From positions 124,001-188,000 of the forward strand of contig NZ_KQ758468.1 in assembly GCF_001456955.1 (NCBI RefSeq): 64,000 nt of DNA. Direction: 5' to 3'. The DNA comes from Microbacterium enclense (GTDB lineage: Bacteria > Actinomycetota > Actinomycetes > Actinomycetales > Microbacteriaceae). How positions within the stretch are numbered: the first letter of the stretch is position 1; each line of letters begins with the position of its first letter. Of this stretch, positions 33,864-42,380 are shown in pieces. Made by a program: the position numbers and the translations under genes. A model generated the notes under the pieces. It was given only the letters and a program-made list of their open reading frames with translations, ran no database searches and was not told the DNA's origin.

Positions 33864-35120
33864 GTGGGCCAATCTTCTCAAACTCTCGTCTTCGGTTTGA
33901 ACTACCCCCCGGAGACTACGGGAATCTCCCCGTACACCGGTGCGATGGCCACCGGGCTCGCCCGGCGCGGGCGTCAGGTTCGCGCCGTCGTGGCGCACCC
34001 ACATTATCCGGAATGGAAGATCTCGCCCGGTTACGGGCAGTGGTCGCTCCGCGAAAAAATAGACGGTGTCATGGTCCACCGTGTTCGCCATTTCGTCCCG
34101 GAGCGTCCGACCCTCGTGCCGCGCGCGCTGGCGGAAGTCACCCTCGGACTGCGTCAGGCGCTCACGCGCTGGGGTCGGCCCTGTGCCATCGTCGCGGCGT
34201 CGCCCGCGCTGCTCTCGTCGGCCATCGTGCGGTTGCGTTCGCTCGCCACGCACCGGGGCACGCCCTTCGTCGTCTGGGTCCAGGATCTCTACGGCATCGG
34301 CGTCGTCGAGACCGGGCAGGGCGGCGGCGCCGCAGCCCGCGCGTTGCGGGGGATCGAAGCCTGGTTGCTGCGGTCTGCGTCGACCGTTGTCGTCATCCAC
34401 GACCGCTTCGCGGACCGCGTGCACGAGGACTTCGGAATCCCTCGCGAGCGCATCGCCGTCGTGCGCAACTGGACGCACCTGCCGCCGATGCCGGTGGCGG
34501 ACGTCGGCGCTGTCCGGCGTGCGCACGGCTGGGCCGATGACGAGGTGGTCGTCGTCCACACCGGCAACATGGGCGTGAAGCAGGGGTTGCAGCATGTCGT
34601 GGACGCAGGCCGTGTCGCGCATGAGCGTGGCGAGCGTGTACGTTTCGTGCTCGTCGGAAATGGTGCGCAGCGCGACGAACTGCAGCGGCGTATAGACGAA
34701 TCACCGACGACGACGCAAATTGTCCCCCCTTTGGGGGACAAAGAATTCGCTGAAGTGCTCCAGGCCGCCGACGTGTTGTTAGTGAATGAGCTTCCCGGCG
34801 TCGCGGAAATGGCCGTGCCCAGCAAGCTGACGTCGTATTTCGCGTCGGGACGACCGGTTCTCGCGGCAACGGACGCGACTGGCATCACGGCGCAAGAAGT
34901 CGTCGCCGCCGAGGCGGGAATCGTCGTCGAAGCGGGTCGCGCCGAGGCCATTCTCGACGGCGCAAGACGCCTCGCAGCCGACCGCGAACAATGCGACAGA
35001 CTCGGCCGCAACGGCAAACGTTACAAAGAGACGGTTCTCGACGAAACAATCGCGATCGATCGGTTCGATAGTCTTCTCGACAATCTGACCGCGCCGGCGA
35101 GCGTCGAGCGCGTTCATTGA
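33864..35120 (+). CDS. WcaI/WbuB-like family 4 glycosyltransferase
   Basis: 418 residues from the GTG at 33864; a TTG at 33855 would add three. N-terminal [19 protein letters not shown] is characteristic of WcaI-type fucosyltransferase-like enzymes. [20 protein letters not shown] starts the donor domain near residue 228, and [18 protein letters not shown] lies near 316. It is followed 31 bp later by gmd, so the GDP-fucose made by the next two genes may be its donor. A perfect TGTCCCCC-N4-GGGGGACA palindrome is embedded in the coding sequence (34721-34740). Confidence 0.9.
   Translation: MGQSSQTLVFGLNYPPETTGISPYTGAMATGLARRGRQVRAVVAHPHYPEWKISPGYGQWSLREKIDGVMVHRVRHFVPERPTLVPRALAEVTLGLRQALTRWGRPCAIVAASPALLSSAIVRLRSLATHRGTPFVVWVQDLYGIGVVETGQGGGAAARALRGIEAWLLRSASTVVVIHDRFADRVHEDFGIPRERIAVVRNWTHLPPMPVADVGAVRRAHGWADDEVVVVHTGNMGVKQGLQHVVDAGRVAHERGERVRFVLVGNGAQRDELQRRIDESPTTTQIVPPLGDKEFAEVLQAADVLLVNELPGVAEMAVPSKLTSYFASGRPVLAATDATGITAQEVVAAEAGIVVEAGRAEAILDGARRLAADREQCDRLGRNGKRYKETVLDETIAIDRFDSLLDNLTAPASVERVH
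34721..34740. promoter_or_regulatory. Third TGTCCCCC-N4-GGGGGACA palindrome, inside a glycosyltransferase gene
   Basis: The 16 fixed bases and 4-bp spacer match the two sites upstream of the zinc-ribbon genes exactly. Here the site lies within coding sequence (reading IVPPLGDK), with no TANNNT box at the conserved distance on either side and no paralogue start nearby. It could be an intragenic binding site or a chance match. Confidence 0.4.
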
Positions 35121-35151
35121 TCTGCCCCCCAACGAGATCGGCACGACCACA

Positions 35152-36201
35152 GTGACCAAACGCGCACTCATCACCGGCATCACCGGACAAGACGGTTCCT
35201 ACCTCGCCGAGCTCCTTCTCTCCAAGGGCTACGAGGTGCACGGCCTCATCCGGCGCGCATCGACGTTCAACACGCACCGCATCGACCACCTCTACGTCGA
35301 CCCGCACGACCCCGAAGCGAAGCTCTTCCTCCACTACGGCGACCTGTCCGACGGTGCGCGAATGGTCACCCTGCTCAGCCAGATCGATCCGGATGAGGTC
35401 TACAACCTCGCCGCCCAGTCCCATGTGCGCGTCTCGTTCGACGAGCCCGAACACACCGCCGATACCACCGGCACCGGCACCATCCGGCTCCTCGAAGCGG
35501 TCCGCCTTTCCGGCATCCAGACGAAGTTCTATCAGGCGTCGACCTCGGAGCTGTACGGGGCGACGCCGCCCCCGCAGAACGAAGAGACGCCGTTCTATCC
35601 GCGCTCTCCCTACGCGGCCGCGAAGCTCTACAGCTACTGGATCACCAAGAATTACCGCGAGGCGTACGACATGTACGCCGTCAACGGCATCCTGTTCAAC
35701 CACGAGTCGCCCCGCCGCGGTGAGACCTTCGTCACGCGCAAGATCACCCGCGCCGTGGCACGCATCAAGGCCGGACTCCAGAACGACCTCTACCTCGGCA
35801 ACCTCGACTCCATCCGCGACTGGGGCTACGCCGCCGAGTATGTCGAGGGAATGTGGCGCATGCTGCAGGCCGACACACCCGAAGACTTCGTGCTCGCGAC
35901 CGGGGTGGGCGTCACCATCAGGGACTTCCTCGAGGTGTCGTTCGGGCACGTCGGCCTCGACTGGGCCGAGTTCGTCAAGTTCGACGAGCGCTACCTGCGC
36001 CCGACCGAGGTCGACGCACTCATCGGCGATCCTTCCAAGGCAGCCGACAAGCTCGGCTGGGTGCCCTCGGTGCACAGCGGCGAGCTCGCCAAGCTCATGG
36101 TGGATGCCGACATCACACTGCTCGAAAAGGGTTCCGAGTGGATCGACACGGTCACTCTGCCCAGCTGGAGCAATCACGACCTCCTCGGCGTGCACGCGTG
36201 A
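35152..36201 (+). CDS. gmd: GDP-mannose 4,6-dehydratase
   Basis: 349 residues. Short-chain dehydrogenase/epimerase fold with [15 protein letters not shown] at residues 8-22 (NADP-binding), the STSELYG segment with catalytic Thr/Ser and Glu near 126-132, and the active-site YAAAK (Y-x3-K) near 151. It converts GDP-mannose to GDP-4-keto-6-deoxymannose. GTG start at 35152. The fcl start overlaps its stop (GTGA), so the two enzymes are made together. Confidence 0.95.
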   Translation: MTKRALITGITGQDGSYLAELLLSKGYEVHGLIRRASTFNTHRIDHLYVDPHDPEAKLFLHYGDLSDGARMVTLLSQIDPDEVYNLAAQSHVRVSFDEPEHTADTTGTGTIRLLEAVRLSGIQTKFYQASTSELYGATPPPQNEETPFYPRSPYAAAKLYSYWITKNYREAYDMYAVNGILFNHESPRRGETFVTRKITRAVARIKAGLQNDLYLGNLDSIRDWGYAAEYVEGMWRMLQADTPEDFVLATGVGVTIRDFLEVSFGHVGLDWAEFVKFDERYLRPTEVDALIGDPSKAADKLGWVPSVHSGELAKLMVDADITLLEKGSEWIDTVTLPSWSNHDLLGVHA

Positions 36202-37181
36202 CCACCGCCGTCGACGGGGTCGAGTACACGCCCGGTGAGCTCGACCGGGATGCCACCTTCTACGTCGCGGGGCACCGCGGACTCGTCGGATCCGCCATCG
36301 TCCGCAAACTGCAGGCGTCGGGGTTCGGCAACGTCGTCGGCAAGACCTCGGCCGAACTCGACCTGAAGGACCGCGACGCGGTCTTCGCTTACGTGGGGGA
36401 GACCCGGCCGAAGTACGTCGTGCTCGCCGCGGCGAAGGTCGGTGGCATCCTGGCCAACTCGACCTACCCGGTCGACTTCCTGAGCGACAACATGCGCATC
36501 CAGGTGAACGTGTTGGATGCCGCGCTCGCCAACGACGTCGAACGCGTGCTGTTCCTCGGGTCGTCGTGCATCTACCCCAAGTTCGCGGAGCAGCCGATCC
36601 GCGAGGACTCGCTGCTCACCGGCCACCTCGAGCCGACGAACGACGCGTACGCCATCGCGAAGATCGCCGGCATCCTGCAGACGCAGGCCGTGCGACGCCA
36701 GTACGGGCTTCCGTGGATCAGCGCAATGCCGACCAACCTCTATGGTCCGAACGACAACTTCTCACCCACTGGATCGCACGTGCTTCCCGCGTTGATCCGC
36801 CGGTACGACGAAGCGGCGACGTCGGGCGCCGAGAGCGTCACGAACTGGGGAACCGGCACTCCGCGTCGCGAGTTCCTGCATGCCGACGACATGGCCGATG
36901 CGTGCCTGCACCTGATGGAGCACTACGACGGTCCTGATCAGGTCAACGTCGGCACGGGCTCCGACGTGACCATCCGTGAGATCGCCGACACCATCGCGCG
37001 CGTCACCGGTTTCACGGGGGAGACGCGGTGGGACACCTCGAAGCCCGACGGAACGCCCCAGAAGTTGCTCGACGTCTCCAAACTCGCCGACGCGGGCTGG
37101 AGGGCGAAGATCTCCCTCGAGGAGGGCATGGAGCGCACGGTGCGGTGGTACCGCGACCACGTCGGGACGATCCGCGGGTAG
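36198..37181 (+). CDS. fcl: GDP-L-fucose synthase
   Basis: 327 residues from the GTG at 36198. [15 protein letters not shown] (about 24-38) is the NADPH motif; [17 protein letters not shown] (about 120) carries the catalytic Ser and Cys; YAIAK (about 150) is the Y-x3-K pair. It epimerises and reduces the Gmd product to GDP-L-fucose. It ends directly before the Dabb gene, with no gap. Together with gmd it provides the activated fucose for the polysaccharide. Confidence 0.95.
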   Translation: MTTAVDGVEYTPGELDRDATFYVAGHRGLVGSAIVRKLQASGFGNVVGKTSAELDLKDRDAVFAYVGETRPKYVVLAAAKVGGILANSTYPVDFLSDNMRIQVNVLDAALANDVERVLFLGSSCIYPKFAEQPIREDSLLTGHLEPTNDAYAIAKIAGILQTQAVRRQYGLPWISAMPTNLYGPNDNFSPTGSHVLPALIRRYDEAATSGAESVTNWGTGTPRREFLHADDMADACLHLMEHYDGPDQVNVGTGSDVTIREIADTIARVTGFTGETRWDTSKPDGTPQKLLDVSKLADAGWRAKISLEEGMERTVRWYRDHVGTIRG

Positions 37182-37463
37182 ATGTTCCGGCACATCGTGC
37201 TCTTTCGCGTGTGGGATGACGTGACAGACGCGCGGATCGGCGCTGCAATGGCGGATCTTCGACGACTCGGGGAGCATTCCGCCGTGGTGGAATGGACGGT
37301 CGCGCTGTCGACAGACACGCGCAAAGGCCGGATCATCATCGAAGACGGTGCTTTCGCCGACGCCGAATCCTTCCGCGACTGGCGGTCCTCCGAGCACCAT
37401 CGAAAGGTCGCGGACCGCATGGCGGAGATCGCCGACTGGTGGGTGGGAGACCACCACACCTGA
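37182..37463 (+). CDS. Dabb (stress-responsive A/B barrel) domain protein
   Basis: 93 residues beginning MFRHIVLFRVWDDVTD, the usual start of the dimeric ferredoxin-like Dabb fold. SSEHHRKVADRMAEIADWW forms the C-terminal helix. The ATG follows the fcl stop without a single spare base, which suggests coupled translation, though a metabolic link to fucose synthesis is not evident. Confidence 0.85.
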   Translation: MFRHIVLFRVWDDVTDARIGAAMADLRRLGEHSAVVEWTVALSTDTRKGRIIIEDGAFADAESFRDWRSSEHHRKVADRMAEIADWWVGDHHT

Positions 37464-37467
37464 TGAT

Positions 37468-37635
37468 CTAGGGCAAGTCGGCGTGCTCGTGCTCAGCGGA
37501 GCAGTACGGCCGTCGCCCCCTCCATACCGCCGCCTGCACCAATTCCGTTGCGCCGCAGCATTCGCAGGCCACGCGCGACCCGCCGAACACCACGTGCGCG
37601 GCAGCGACGCTCAGACGCTCCAGGGGAACCGTCAT
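37468..37635 (-). CDS. Small zinc-ribbon-like protein, paralogue 3
   Basis: 55 residues from the ATG at 37633-37635; the open frame extends to 37791. It aligns without gaps to paralogues 1 and 2 at 18.8-19.5 kb and keeps C24, C27, C45, H49, H51 and the VWRGRRPYCSAEHEHAD core. An extra Cys (C26) is unique to this copy. It lies convergent to the Dabb gene, with 4 bp between the stops. Its upstream region lacks the TGTCCCCC palindrome, so regulation may differ. Confidence 0.75.
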   Translation of the reverse strand: MTVPLERLSVAAAHVVFGGSRVACECCGATELVQAAVWRGRRPYCSAEHEHADLP

Positions 37636-37895
37636 CGCCCCGAGGCGCACGGACGGTGCCGGGAATGCCCTCACGCGCGACACCGGCCGTGCAGACGGTC
37701 GTGACGACGAGCGGGGGAGACGAAGAGCGCGTGTACCGATGCGGCGCGATTCCATGCGCCTATCCAAAACGACAGCGCGTGAAGAAATCACCGGGGTTGA
37801 CGCCCCGGTGCGGGGGCGTTTATCTAAGACGGTGGGACGCTCGCGATCCGTCGTAGGCGAATATTCTTATGGAAGCGCGACACAGCGCGCAACGG

Positions 37896-37926
37896 TTGAC
37901 AATTACACGAAAAGACGTCATACCAT
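37896..37926 (+). promoter_or_regulatory. Strong candidate promoter for the small membrane protein
   Basis: A perfect -35 TTGACA (37896-37901) is followed by CATACC at 17 bp or TACCAT at 19 bp. The surrounding 37730-38000 stretch is AT-rich for this genome. The start codon is about 85 bp downstream. Confidence 0.55.
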
Positions 37927-38008
37927 TAGCGCAGTCGAGTCATCCCCCGGCTCGATCCTGTCGCACCCCCTGGACAGGCATTACATAGCAACTCGAAGGC
38001 GAGGAGCC

Positions 38009-38221
38009 ATGCAACACCACTACGCGCATCCCGTCGCCCACCAGCCGGTGTGGGCGAGCCCTCTCGCGACGGTCGTCCTCTGGACGGCGGTCGTCGCGCT
38101 CGCGGTGGCGGGCACCGTTATGACCGTCACTCACGGAGACGCGGGGATCCTCCTCCTCGTCGCCGCCCTCATCGTGGCTGCTCCGGCGGCCGCCGCGAGC
38201 CGCTACCGCAGTTACCACTAA
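38009..38221 (+). CDS. Small membrane protein of unknown function
   Basis: 70 residues from an ATG with GAGGAG four bases upstream. A His-rich head (MQHHYAHPVAHQP) precedes two predicted membrane helices (about 20-40 and 46-62) and a short basic tail. A consensus-like promoter lies upstream and a nested hairpin follows. No family was recognised. Confidence 0.65.
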   Translation: MQHHYAHPVAHQPVWASPLATVVLWTAVVALAVAGTVMTVTHGDAGILLLVAALIVAAPAAAASRYRSYH

Positions 38222-38237
38222 GGGTTCTACACCTCGC

Positions 38238-38279
38238 TTGGGCGCTGGCTCAGCGCACAATGCTGACGCCGGCGCCCAA
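38238..38279 (+). terminator. Nested hairpin after the small membrane protein
   Basis: TTGGGCGC pairs with GCGCCCAA, and inside it GGC..CAGC pairs with GCTG..GCC around a GCACAAT loop. It starts 16 bases after the stop codon. No T-run follows. Confidence 0.5.
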
Positions 38280-38602
38280 ACGAGAGGGGTGCAAATTCAT
38301 CAGCCGGTCGCACCCTCGCCGACAGGTTCTCCCGATCTCAGGGCCGACAGAGACGGGCCTGAGCCTGGTACGCAGTTGAGTTCGGGCTGTTCGCGTAGAG
38401 TCGGCCTTGTCGATGTTTGTCGAGGGTCCACGTTGCGCGGAGCGGCATAGCATCCTGAGGTCATTTTGCGACGTGTCGCATCGACGTCGTCAAGCCCTCG
38501 CACCAGAGCGATCGACCCCTGAGTCGGAATGATCCGGCGCTCGCAACTCTGCGGGTCGGCCCAGTTCGATGCAAACCTTTCAGGCCACCATGGCTCATGC
38601 CA
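38280..38602. other. Intergenic stretch without recognisable gene
   Basis: Short open frames on both strands lack a ribosome site, the local codon pattern and any recognised family. Composition is slightly lower in GC than the flanking genes. Nothing convincing was seen beyond the hairpin at its left edge. Confidence 0.5.
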
Positions 38603-39706
38603 TCAGGTGTTCAGCATCGTGATCACGCCGTCCTTGTAATTGGCGATCATCGCATCCAATCGTGGCGGTTCGGGCCACGTCACGGCGGGGTCAGTGTGCG
38701 GCGGCTCTTCGAGCGCGGTTTGCAATGCGTGGGCGAATTCTTCGGCGGAGCTGCCGCTCTGGGTCAACGACTCACCACGCTTCAGATACTCGATTTCGGG
38801 CGCATGCCACGGCCAATCTGTCGTGATGAGCATTCGCTTCGACGCGAGCGCATCGACAGCGATGAGTCCGACCCGCCCCGGATTGACGATCGCTGTCGCG
38901 CCCTTGAGAAGGATTGCCTTCCGTCCCGTCCAGGCGTAGCCGATAAGTGTGACCTGGCCCCGTTCGAGCGCGGGTTTGAGGAGAGTCTCCTGTTCGCCGC
39001 GGCCCGCGATGACGATGTGAGCGCGACTTCCGCTCGAGTGCAGGATGTCGAGTGCGTCCGCCAGGAGATCAACACGTTTGCTGCTGTCGAGGCCCCCGAC
39101 GTACGCCAAGAATGGGCCATCGGGAATTCTTTTTTCGCGTCTGAACCGGTCGATCTCCTCGGCCGTCGTGCTCGTCAAAGCATCTTCCAGCGATGTCGTG
39201 TCGATTGTGTTCATCACCGTCGTCACCTCGCGAGGCGACACCCCACGTTCCAGTGCGTACTCCGTGCCGCTGGGTACGTAGGCGAACACGTGGTCGGCCC
39301 TGCGCAGCTGCCAGTCCTCCACCGCGCCGTCCACCGGGTTCAGCGGCGATGTGTATGAGGCAATGTGTCCCCAAACTCCGACTCGTTTGCCGCGCCGAAA
39401 CGCCAGCGCGGACATCGCATCAAGTGAGGTGCCTTGATGCGGCACGATGACCGCATCAGAATCCGACCATAGTCGGCGCGAGTAGGTCAACGAGAGCGTT
39501 CGAGCCCCGAATCTGAACTCGCGCGTTCGAGTGCCCGTGATCCAGGGAGCATCCGCCGCGTCCCCTCGCAATTTCTGCGCGTCCGTCGCTTGGCCGGACA
39601 CCACCTCGAGGTCGACGCCGTCGAGGGCGAGCTCCCGCCGGAGACCTTCGAAAAAGGGCACTCGGTACTGGGGCACGTACGGCTGAATGATAGACAGCCT
39701 GGTCAT
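38603..39706 (-). CDS. Family 4 glycosyltransferase
   Basis: 367 residues from the ATG at 39704-39706. N-terminal LSIIQPYVPQYRVPFFEGLRREL is typical of GT-B acceptor domains. GPFLAYVGGLDSSKRVDLLADAL starts the donor domain near residue 192, and KGATAIVNPGRVGLIAVDALASKRML is the donor-site region near 275. It stands alone on the minus strand at the edge of the polysaccharide locus, and its GC content is lower than that of the housekeeping genes, as is common for variable polysaccharide genes. Confidence 0.85.
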   Translation of the reverse strand: MTRLSIIQPYVPQYRVPFFEGLRRELALDGVDLEVVSGQATDAQKLRGDAADAPWITGTRTREFRFGARTLSLTYSRRLWSDSDAVIVPHQGTSLDAMSALAFRRGKRVGVWGHIASYTSPLNPVDGAVEDWQLRRADHVFAYVPSGTEYALERGVSPREVTTVMNTIDTTSLEDALTSTTAEEIDRFRREKRIPDGPFLAYVGGLDSSKRVDLLADALDILHSSGSRAHIVIAGRGEQETLLKPALERGQVTLIGYAWTGRKAILLKGATAIVNPGRVGLIAVDALASKRMLITTDWPWHAPEIEYLKRGESLTQSGSSAEEFAHALQTALEEPPHTDPAVTWPEPPRLDAMIANYKDGVITMLNT

Positions 39707-40099
39707 GACCCACCGCCGTTGGCAGTGCCGCATTCGTTGGCAGAATCGATTGGCGCCTCGGCGAAATGGGACTGATCGCGCCCATATGAACCGCGAGTAC
39801 GCTGAGACAAAGACCGGGTCACTCTTTGAAGATTACGGGAATGCTCCCCCGCCTCACCGCCAATGCGTTTCAAGGCGTGCCAAAACGATGCGTCTAGGAA
39901 CAACGGCGGCGCGACACCTGCGGTACCAGCGGAGATGCGCATCAGGTGACGCGCGGACGCCGAGGGGCGCCCGCGCGTCTGCGGAGAGATGCCGCGCTGG
40001 TGGGCCTGCGCGTAGCCCGGCGGTGCGCAAAACGAGTTCGGGCGGCCCTGTCAATATTGCGGGCCGCACGCGGTGGCGCGCATGGTGAGGCAGAAGGCA
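39707..40099. other. Intergenic stretch without recognisable gene
   Basis: About 390 bp between the glycosyltransferase start and the terminator of tRNA-fMet. The open frames here have no ribosome site and read as Arg/Ala/Pro-rich shadow translation. It presumably contains the glycosyltransferase promoter, but no clear -35/-10 pair was found. Confidence 0.45.
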
Positions 40100-40131
40100 G
40101 AAGGCCCCGGATCTCGCGATCCGGGGCCTTC
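40100..40131 (-). terminator. Terminator of tRNA-fMet
   Basis: A perfect 14-bp stem (GAAGGCCCCGGATC and complement) with a TCGC loop lies six bases beyond the tRNA 3' end. The plus-strand side is followed by TTATTGTT, so it may also stop plus-strand transcription. Confidence 0.75.
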
Positions 40132-40137
40132 TTATTG

Positions 40138-40211
40138 TTGCGGGGACAGGATTTGAACCTGCGACCTCTGGGTTATGAGCCCAGCGAGCTACCGAGCTGC
40201 TCCACCCCGCG
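40138..40211 (-). tRNA. Initiator tRNA-Met (CAT)
   Basis: A complete cloverleaf is readable on the minus strand with the CAT anticodon in loop CTCATAA. Two initiator hallmarks are present: a C1-A72 mismatch at the top of the acceptor stem (CGCGGGG with CCCCGCA) and three consecutive G-C pairs closing the anticodon stem (CTGGG/CCCAG). CCA is not encoded. Confidence 0.95.
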
Positions 40212-40294
40212 GCACAAGAGAAAACATTACGCCGAGATGGGCGACATGGCAAATCCGGGCGCACCGCCCGGGAGTGTCGCGAGAGAATATCCCG

Positions 40295-40792
40295 GTGAGC
40301 AACACCTTCGACGATCTCGATGACGGACGACCCGAGACGCCGGCGCAACGTGCCGATCGCAACTGGAACGAGATTCTGCAAGAACTGCGCGTGCTGCAGA
40401 CGGGCACGCAGATCCTCACCGGCTTCTTGCTCGCGCTGGCGTTCCAGCCCTCGTTCGCCGACCTCGACGGTGGCCAGCGTGTGCTGTATCTGACGCTCAT
40501 CGGGCTCTCCGCCCTGAGCGCCGTGGTCGCCCTGGCGCCCGTGGCGCTGCACCGCGCGGTCTTCGGTCGCCAGGTGAAGCCCGAGCTCGTTCGCGTGGCG
40601 CACGAGGCCTTGCGGGGAGCGCTGGCACTGGTCTCGTTGCTCCTGGTCGGCGTCGTCGTCTTCGTGTTCGACGTCGTGGTAAGTCTGGGGGCGGCCGTGA
40701 CGGCCGGTGTCGTGCTGGGCGTCATCATCCTCGTACTGTGGATCGTGGTGCCGCTGTTCGTCCGGCGCCGCGGCAGGAGGAGCTCTCGATGA
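40295..40792 (+). CDS. DUF6328-type four-helix membrane protein
   Basis: 165 residues from the GTG at 40295. An acidic cytoplasmic head (about 1-25) and an NEILQELRVLQTGTQILTGFLLALAFQPSF segment lead into four predicted membrane helices and an Arg-rich end. This matches small actinobacterial proteins labelled DUF6328; function unknown. Its stop overlaps the ATG of the amidase gene by ATGA. Confidence 0.75.
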   Translation: MSNTFDDLDDGRPETPAQRADRNWNEILQELRVLQTGTQILTGFLLALAFQPSFADLDGGQRVLYLTLIGLSALSAVVALAPVALHRAVFGRQVKPELVRVAHEALRGALALVSLLLVGVVVFVFDVVVSLGAAVTAGVVLGVIILVLWIVVPLFVRRRGRRSSR

Positions 40793-41595
40793 GTCATGAC
40801 ACCGTCGGCATCGCCGTCGCGCAGTTCGCACCCGTCGCCTCCCGCGCCGACAACCTCGTCGACATCGCCGCTGCCGCCCGCACCGCCGCTGCCCGCGGCG
40901 CCCGTGTGGCGGTGTTCCCGGAATACTCGAGCTACTTCGTCGACCCGTTCGACGACACGCTCGCCGAGAACGCCGAAGATCTCGACGGGCCGTTCGTGCG
41001 CGCGCTCACCGAGCTCGCAGGCGAGCTCGACATGGTCATCGTGGCGGGCCTGCTCGAGAAGGCCGATGACGGCCGCCGAGTGCGCAATGCGGTCGTCGCG
41101 GTGGGCGCCGAGGGCATCCGATCGGTCTACCGCAAACTGCACCTGTACGACGCCTTCGGCCAGAGGGAGTCCGACTGGGTCGAACCCGGCGAGATCGCCC
41201 CGCCGCAGACGTTCGAGGCGGGCGGTCTGCGCTTCGGGCTGATGACCTGCTACGACCTGCGCTTTCCCGAGGTCGCGCGCACGCTGGCCGACGCGGGTGT
41301 CGACGTGGCCCTCGTGCCCGCGGAGTGGGTGCGCGGCGCCCTCAAAGAGCACCACTGGCGCACGCTGCTGCAGGCGCGCGCGATCGAGAACACGTTCTTC
41401 GTCGCCGCGGCCGACCACCCGCCGCCCCTCGGCGTCGGGCATTCGATGGTCATCGACCCTCAGGGGGTGACGGTCGCGCAGATCGGAACCGCGACCGATG
41501 TCGTCGTCGCGCACATCGATCCGGATGCCATCGCTCGCGTGCGCCGCGTCAACCCTGCTCTGCAGCTGCGGCGCTTCCGCGTGACCCCGCGCTGA
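40789..41595 (+). CDS. Nitrilase-superfamily carbon-nitrogen hydrolase
   Basis: 268 residues. The Glu-Lys-Cys triad is visible as E45 (FPEYSSY), K115 (YRKLHLYD) and C153 (MTCYDLRFPE). The length and motif spacing fit Nit2/omega-amidase or YafV/Nit1-like amidases. The likely substrate is a small carboxamide such as a deaminated-glutathione or keto-amide; it is not fixed by the sequence. AGGAGG precedes the ATG at 40789, which overlaps the previous stop. Confidence 0.9.
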   Translation: MSHDTVGIAVAQFAPVASRADNLVDIAAAARTAAARGARVAVFPEYSSYFVDPFDDTLAENAEDLDGPFVRALTELAGELDMVIVAGLLEKADDGRRVRNAVVAVGAEGIRSVYRKLHLYDAFGQRESDWVEPGEIAPPQTFEAGGLRFGLMTCYDLRFPEVARTLADAGVDVALVPAEWVRGALKEHHWRTLLQARAIENTFFVAAADHPPPLGVGHSMVIDPQGVTVAQIGTATDVVVAHIDPDAIARVRRVNPALQLRRFRVTPR

Positions 41596-41622
41596 GGCGC
41601 CGTCGCAGGGCGGGTCACCCGG

Positions 41623-41850
41623 TCAGCGTCCGGCGGAGTCCCTCTGCGCCCAACGGATGAGCGACACACGCTCGGTACGCCACGGGCCGGTACGGATCGT
41701 CACCATGGTGTAGCCCTCGTCGTGCAGACGCGACGCCGTGTCGGCGTCGAGACGTAGGCCGCGTTCGGCGTCGGTCCAGCGCAGATCTGTGCCGTACAGC
41801 TCGAGAATGCGGGCAGGGCGAACGGCAGGGTCGAAACGTCGGCGAGACAT
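41623..41850 (-). CDS. Small hypothetical protein
   Basis: 75 residues from the ATG at 41848-41850, which has GGGA just upstream; an ATG three codons earlier is possible. The sequence has a plausible fold pattern (ARILELYGTDLRWTDAERGL, then SRLHDEGYTMVTIRTGPW) and normal codon use. No family recognised. It is convergent with the amidase gene, 27 bp away. Confidence 0.55.
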   Translation of the reverse strand: MSRRRFDPAVRPARILELYGTDLRWTDAERGLRLDADTASRLHDEGYTMVTIRTGPWRTERVSLIRWAQRDSAGR

Positions 41851-41952
41851 GTTTCCCATTCGGTCGGCGGCGGAACGCCGGGCGGATTCGGGGGATCCGC
41901 GCCGAAAGTATCACGCTGATGTAACGGGCCGCATCCTCGCGGCGCGGGCGCC

Positions 41953-42258
41953 TCAGGGGCGACGGCGCGTCAGGGTGATCTTGACCGACGCCTCGGCGCC
42001 CGCCTCCGCGATGAAGAGCAGCTGGCCCTTCGCGCTGAGGGTGAGACCCACCTCGATCTCCGACACGCCCCAGTCGGACCCGGCATCCTGCACCCCGTCA
42101 CCGATCTCGATGAGCTTCTGCACGGTCTCGCGCCAGTTCTCGCGCAGGGTCTCGACGCTGGCGTCGACGACGCGTCCGCCGCGGTCGCGGAGACCGGGCG
42201 CACCGGCGCCGGCTTCGGCGGAGGGAACGAGGATCTGCACGGTCCAGTCGTCGGTCAT
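41953..42258 (-). CDS. Trypco1 (CU044_2847-like) domain protein
   Basis: 101 residues preceded by AAGGAG. The C-terminal half, SEIEVGLTLSAKGQLLFIAEAGAEASVKITL, resembles the trypsin-co-occurring domain 1 pattern, where a family-typical FGVKLSAEAG...ANLKVTL is seen. That domain is often encoded near trypsin-like proteases or in conflict-type loci. An HtrA protease lies 1.5 kb away but is not adjacent. The assignment is by eye and moderate. Confidence 0.6.
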   Translation of the reverse strand: MTDDWTVQILVPSAEAGAGAPGLRDRGGRVVDASVETLRENWRETVQKLIEIGDGVQDAGSDWGVSEIEVGLTLSAKGQLLFIAEAGAEASVKITLTRRRP

Positions 42259-42330
42259 GCGAGGCTCCTTCGGTCGTGGGGTGCGATGACTTCGAGGGGA
42301 TCAGCCGCCTGGGGCTGCGGTGCGGAGTGC

Positions 42331-42355
42331 GGTGGCTTCGACGGGCTCAGCCACC
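42331..42355. repeat. REP-like hairpin, single copy
   Basis: One hairpin with arms GGTGGC/GCCACC around core TTCGACGGGCTCA, just downstream of the aminotransferase stop. Confidence 0.8.
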
Positions 42356-42380
42356 TCGGTGCGCGCCTTTCAACAGCGGC

